33,287 nucleotides of DNA from Fibrobacter sp. Its GTDB lineage: Bacteria; Fibrobacterota; Fibrobacteria; Fibrobacterales; Fibrobacteraceae. Below are positions 31,130 through 33,287 of this stretch, in pieces (position 1 is the first letter of the stretch; every line of letters begins with the position of its first letter). The stretch spans positions 1 to 33,287 of the forward strand of contig JAGCPF010000072.1 of the NCBI GenBank assembly GCA_017642335.1. The letters are read 5' to 3'. A program made the position numbers and the translations under genes. The notes under the pieces were generated by a model. The model made no database searches. It was not told where the DNA came from and saw only the letters and a list, made by a program, of their open reading frames with translations.

Positions 31130-32671
31130 ATGAGCAAGATCTTTTCGTTACTTATAGCATTGCCATTTGCTGTTCATGCAGCCTGCGACTTGGTGTTGAA
31201 TGAGGCGGGTGAATTGTTGGTAGGAACTTTTGAAGACCTAGCCAAGGTTGGTGTGGAAGATTGCGCATTGGATGCAAAATATCGTTTGACTGCAGATATT
31301 GTTGCGCCTGCAAATGAGGATGAGTGGCACGGCTTCGAGCCTATTTCTGGGTTCTCGGGTGAATTTCATGGTGCAGGACACAAAATAAGGAACTTGAAGC
31401 TTTTCAATGATAATTTTGAAGGGCTGTTTGGACGGAATATGGACGGACTTGTGGATAGTCTCGGTCTCGAAGATATTTATGTTAATGGAGGGTACTATAC
31501 GGGTGCCGTCGTCGGTTATGACGGATCGGGGACTATCCGTAACGTCCATGTTACAGGTAAGGTCATGTATATGGGGAGCAATTCCGAGGAATCTTACATT
31601 GGTGGCATTGCTGGCGTGTTTAGTGGGACAATCGAGAATTGCTACTTTGTTGGAAATATCGGCGAAAACTATCATATCGGTGGTATCGTCGGCATGAATC
31701 AAGGAACCGTAAAAACGAGTTACGCTATCAACGAAGGCACTTTGAGTGGCATGCACAAGTCCGAATATAATGTGGGTTCAGTCGTCGGCGTGAATGAAAA
31801 TACGGGAACTGTTGAAAATTCGTATGGAATGACCTTTGCTGATTGCAGTGGACACAAAGTGGTGGGGTTGAATTTAGGTTCTGTTGATGACAATAGCGCA
31901 TCGGTTGAATGCTTTGATTACAATTATAATGGCGGCATGAAGACTAAGGATTTCTTTGTCGGTTTCGACTTTGAAAATACATGGGAAATTGCCGAAGGTA
32001 AAACATCTCCATTCTTGAAGGCGAACCTGAATGTAGTCACAGGCGTGAAGCCTGTTATGTATGCAAAAGAATATTGCACGGGTAAGGTTGTGGGAATCGG
32101 TATGGCTCTGATGCCGGAAGGCTTGGATGAACGAAACTATGACGGAAAATTTGATGTTGTGGAAGTTGGGGACAAAATGGTTGTCGATTTTTCCGAAGTT
32201 TATGCGCTGAACCAGAATGGCTATGCGTTTGTCAGCGATACGCTTGATATTCCGATTTCGCCGCTGACACTTACTGTTACGGGAGTCGCCGTTGAAGACA
32301 AGGCTTACGATGGAACTGCCGATGCGGAAATTTCTGGCGTGCCCAAAATTGAAGGCGTGTGCAAAGATGATAGCGTGACTTTGGATGGATCTCTTACAGC
32401 CAAATTTGAAAATGCAGAAGTGGGTAAGAATAAGAAAATCGTTCTTTCTGGTTTGACGTTGGATGGTGATTCTGCCGTGCTTGTAAATTACAAACTGGAA
32501 CTGCCTGAGTTGAAGGCGGAAATCTATGAAAAGACTGAATCTATTGAAGTTCACGCCGTTGTTCAAAACAAGGCTTTGGATCGTGATGCGAAAATCCATT
32601 TTAACGGTTATTCTTTGATTGCTGAAAAGAACGGTCAGCGCTTTGATTTGTTGGGAAACAAGCTCAAGTAA
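31130..32671 (+). CDS. Secreted GLUG/YDG-type repeat protein
   Basis: The 513-residue product has a signal peptide (M-S-K-I-F-S-L-L-I-A-L-P-F-A-V-H-A). Residues about 50-270 form a series of right-handed beta-helix-like repeats of the GLUG type, seen in G-L-F-G-R-N, Y-T-G-A-V-V-G-Y, Y-I-G-G-I-A-G-V-F-S-G-T-I-E-N and H-I-G-G-I-V-G-M-N-Q-G-T-V. At about 380-470 there is a YDG-like domain, with V-E-D-K-A-Y-D-G-T-A-D-A and a later N-Y-K-L-E-L-P. Such proteins are usually adhesins or surface matrix proteins. It ends R-F-D-L-L-G-N-K-L-K, like the start of a T9SS-type sorting domain but cut short. TAAGG is eight bases before the ATG at 31130; the longer frame from 31058 hides the signal peptide. The gene is AT-rich like the orphan at 13041. 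Confidence 0.8.
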   Translation: MSKIFSLLIALPFAVHAACDLVLNEAGELLVGTFEDLAKVGVEDCALDAKYRLTADIVAPANEDEWHGFEPISGFSGEFHGAGHKIRNLKLFNDNFEGLFGRNMDGLVDSLGLEDIYVNGGYYTGAVVGYDGSGTIRNVHVTGKVMYMGSNSEESYIGGIAGVFSGTIENCYFVGNIGENYHIGGIVGMNQGTVKTSYAINEGTLSGMHKSEYNVGSVVGVNENTGTVENSYGMTFADCSGHKVVGLNLGSVDDNSASVECFDYNYNGGMKTKDFFVGFDFENTWEIAEGKTSPFLKANLNVVTGVKPVMYAKEYCTGKVVGIGMALMPEGLDERNYDGKFDVVEVGDKMVVDFSEVYALNQNGYAFVSDTLDIPISPLTLTVTGVAVEDKAYDGTADAEISGVPKIEGVCKDDSVTLDGSLTAKFENAEVGKNKKIVLSGLTLDGDSAVLVNYKLELPELKAEIYEKTESIEVHAVVQNKALDRDAKIHFNGYSLIAEKNGQRFDLLGNKLK

Positions 32672-32693
32672 AGAATATCGGTTTTCAAGAAAT

Positions 32694-32727
32694 AAAAAAG
32701 TGATCCGCCGGTGGTTCACTTTTTTTA
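32694..32727 (+). terminator. Rho-independent terminator after the GLUG/YDG-type gene
   Basis: AAAAAAGTGATCC pairs with GGTTCACTTTTTTT (one T-T mismatch) around a short GC-rich tip, giving an A-run and T-run on either side. It should act in both directions. Confidence 0.85.
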
Positions 32728-32730
32728 TAC

Positions 32731-32785
32731 AAAAAACACCGAGATTTTACTCTCGGTGTTTGCAAACTTGGGTTGGAACCGTGGT
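32731..32785 (-). repeat. 55-bp hairpin repeat, copy 1 (minus-strand terminator form)
   Basis: It contains an 11-bp perfect stem, AAACACCGAGA (32734-32744) with its complement at 32751-32761, around TTTTAC. On the minus strand six T follow the stem, so it has the form of a terminator for leftward transcription. The rest of the unit is a spacer and TTGGAACCGTGGT at 32773-32785. It matches copy 2 at 54 of 55 positions (G/A at 32772 versus 33089). Confidence 0.9.
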
Positions 32786-33045
32786 CGAGTGCGACTATCC
32801 CTTTGTAACCACCGTTCCAACATGTGCAATCGTCTGTTCCAACTTTTTTGCCACCCTGTTTGAACCCTTCGTCTGCAACTTTATTTACAATCAGGTTTCG
32901 AACCACCGTTGCCACCTCGTTGCAAAAAGCGGCGCCTTTGGTTCGAAGCAATTCGCTTCAAGCCCTGTTGTAACCTGGGTTTGAACGGGGTTTCAACCCT
33001 TGGTTCAAACCGTGTCGCACCCCAGTTTCAAACCCCGTTGCAAAC
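32771..33045. repeat. Field of short degenerate inverted motifs, no gene
   Basis: About 275 bases hold many words of the type GTT-N2/3-AAC or GGTT-N-GAACC: GGTTGGAACC (32771), GTTCCAAC (32814, 32836), GTTTGAACCC (32858), GGTTTCGAACC (32894), GTTGTAACC (32967), GGTTTGAAC (32978), GGTTCAAACC (33002) and GTTGCAAAC (33037). Several pair into hairpins: GTTGGAACCGTGGT (32772-32785) with 32808-32821 (13 of 14), 32940-32949 with 32954-32963 (8 of 10) and 32978-32986 with 33003-33011 (perfect). Open frames here have no signals or recognisable family. It may be a structured RNA or a decayed repeat element. Confidence 0.6.
32978..33011. repeat. Nested hairpin in the repeat field
   Basis: A perfect 9-bp outer stem (GGTTTGAAC with GTTCAAACC) encloses an inner GGGT/ACCC stem around TTCA, with unpaired G on the left and TTTG-like bases on the right. 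It is the longest nested fold in the area. Confidence 0.65.
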
Positions 33046-33047
33046 AA

Positions 33048-33102
33048 AAAAAACACCGAGATTTTACTCTCGGTGTTTGCAAACTTGGATTGGAACCGTG
33101 GT
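33048..33102 (-). repeat. 55-bp hairpin repeat, copy 2 (minus-strand terminator form)
   Basis: It has the same stem (33051-33061 with 33068-33078), again followed by a T-run of eight on the minus strand, and the same TTGGAACCGTGGT word at 33090-33102. It lies 317 bases from copy 1 in the same orientation. Confidence 0.9.
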
Positions 33103-33287
33103 TCACACAAGGTGGAACGGTCCACGCATAGTTACACGACACTTATTCCAAAAGGATGAACCCACTTTCCCAAGATGCGCGAACTATTTCCCTCGGTTTG
33201 GAACCGTGGTGGACGGCGACGGAAGTCGTGTTCGATAGTGATGCCATTTGCAACTCCGTGCACTTGGTGAAACTGTTCTAACCAGTC
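33103..33287. other. Right end of window, no gene seen
   Basis: A third TTGGAACCGTGGT word is at 33198-33210 without the hairpin. Otherwise I see no coding region, RNA gene or long repeat in these 185 bases; whatever lies to the right may be transcribed leftward into the copy-2 hairpin. Confidence 0.5.

Noticed and set aside
32939..32964. tRNA-like GGTTCGAA word in the right-end repeat field
   Set aside because: No acceptor stem, anticodon arm or other tRNA parts surround it; it is one of many similar short words.
32909..33238. 109-codon plus-strand frame across copy 2 of the repeat
   Set aside because: It has no ribosome site, and reads through the hairpin repeat, giving the same odd peptide as the frame through copy 1.
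32731..33287. CRISPR array or integron attC sites at the right end
   Set aside because: Only two full repeats exist, 317 bases apart, without regular spacers or cas genes; core sites do not fit the attC GTTRRRY/RYYYAAC arrangement and no integrase is seen.

Overview
The window reads as chromosome of a Fibrobacter-like bacterium (phylum Fibrobacterota). The strongest pointer is the three-module, cellulose-binding GH51 enzyme at 9756-12920, whose size and architecture match what is known of Fibrobacter succinogenes endoglucanase F (CelF/Cel51A). Glycogen branching enzyme, NSS transporter, an Omp85-type barrel, RND/MMPL protein and a GLUG/YDG-type surface protein fit a diderm, fermentative, carbohydrate-degrading bacterium. 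The taxonomic call is inference; there is no rRNA or tRNA gene in the window.

Layout. 36-1049 is a Fic protein with an odd G-tract repeat. 1128-4444 is scpB-mutS, coupled by a 1-base overlap, followed by an HD-domain protein. 5002-8740 (minus strand) runs ClC antiporter > NSS transporter > a 35-residue companion membrane peptide > RidA-like protein. The ClC shows fluoride-type (CLC-F) selectivity residues. 8917-12920 holds a DsbA-like lipoprotein and celF, each with a good terminator. An AT-rich secreted orphan follows, then glgB on the minus strand.

16165-20158 is the most interesting block. It is a tightly packed five-gene operon: monoheme cytochrome c (TTG start), pentaheme cytochrome c, Tat-type lipoprotein with four [4Fe-4S] motifs, NrfD-like quinol subunit fused to extra helices and a cytochrome c domain, and a small five-helix membrane protein. 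It resembles Alternative Complex III and Qrc complexes but has no molybdopterin-type subunit and no terminal reductase in the window. It is probably a compact membrane complex moving electrons between menaquinol and periplasmic c-hemes; the partner is unknown.

20159-28528 (minus strand) contains a YciO/Sua5-family protein, YraN, and an overlapping chain of RND/MMPL protein > aminotransferase > FHA-ABC transporter fusion > Ser/Thr kinase with an extracytoplasmic glycan-binding-like domain. The kinase and FHA-ABC genes overlap by 4 bases and probably form one signalling-transport unit. Divergent from this chain is an outer-membrane barrel protein with a 12-residue tandem repeat linker, followed by a UPF0340 protein and a secreted GLUG/YDG-type protein.

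32672-33287 has no convincing gene. It holds two nearly identical 55-bp hairpin repeats, oriented as terminators for minus-strand transcription, and between them a dense field of short degenerate inverted motifs. Start choices below rest on Shine-Dalgarno spacing, signal peptides and family alignments from memory; no database search was run.
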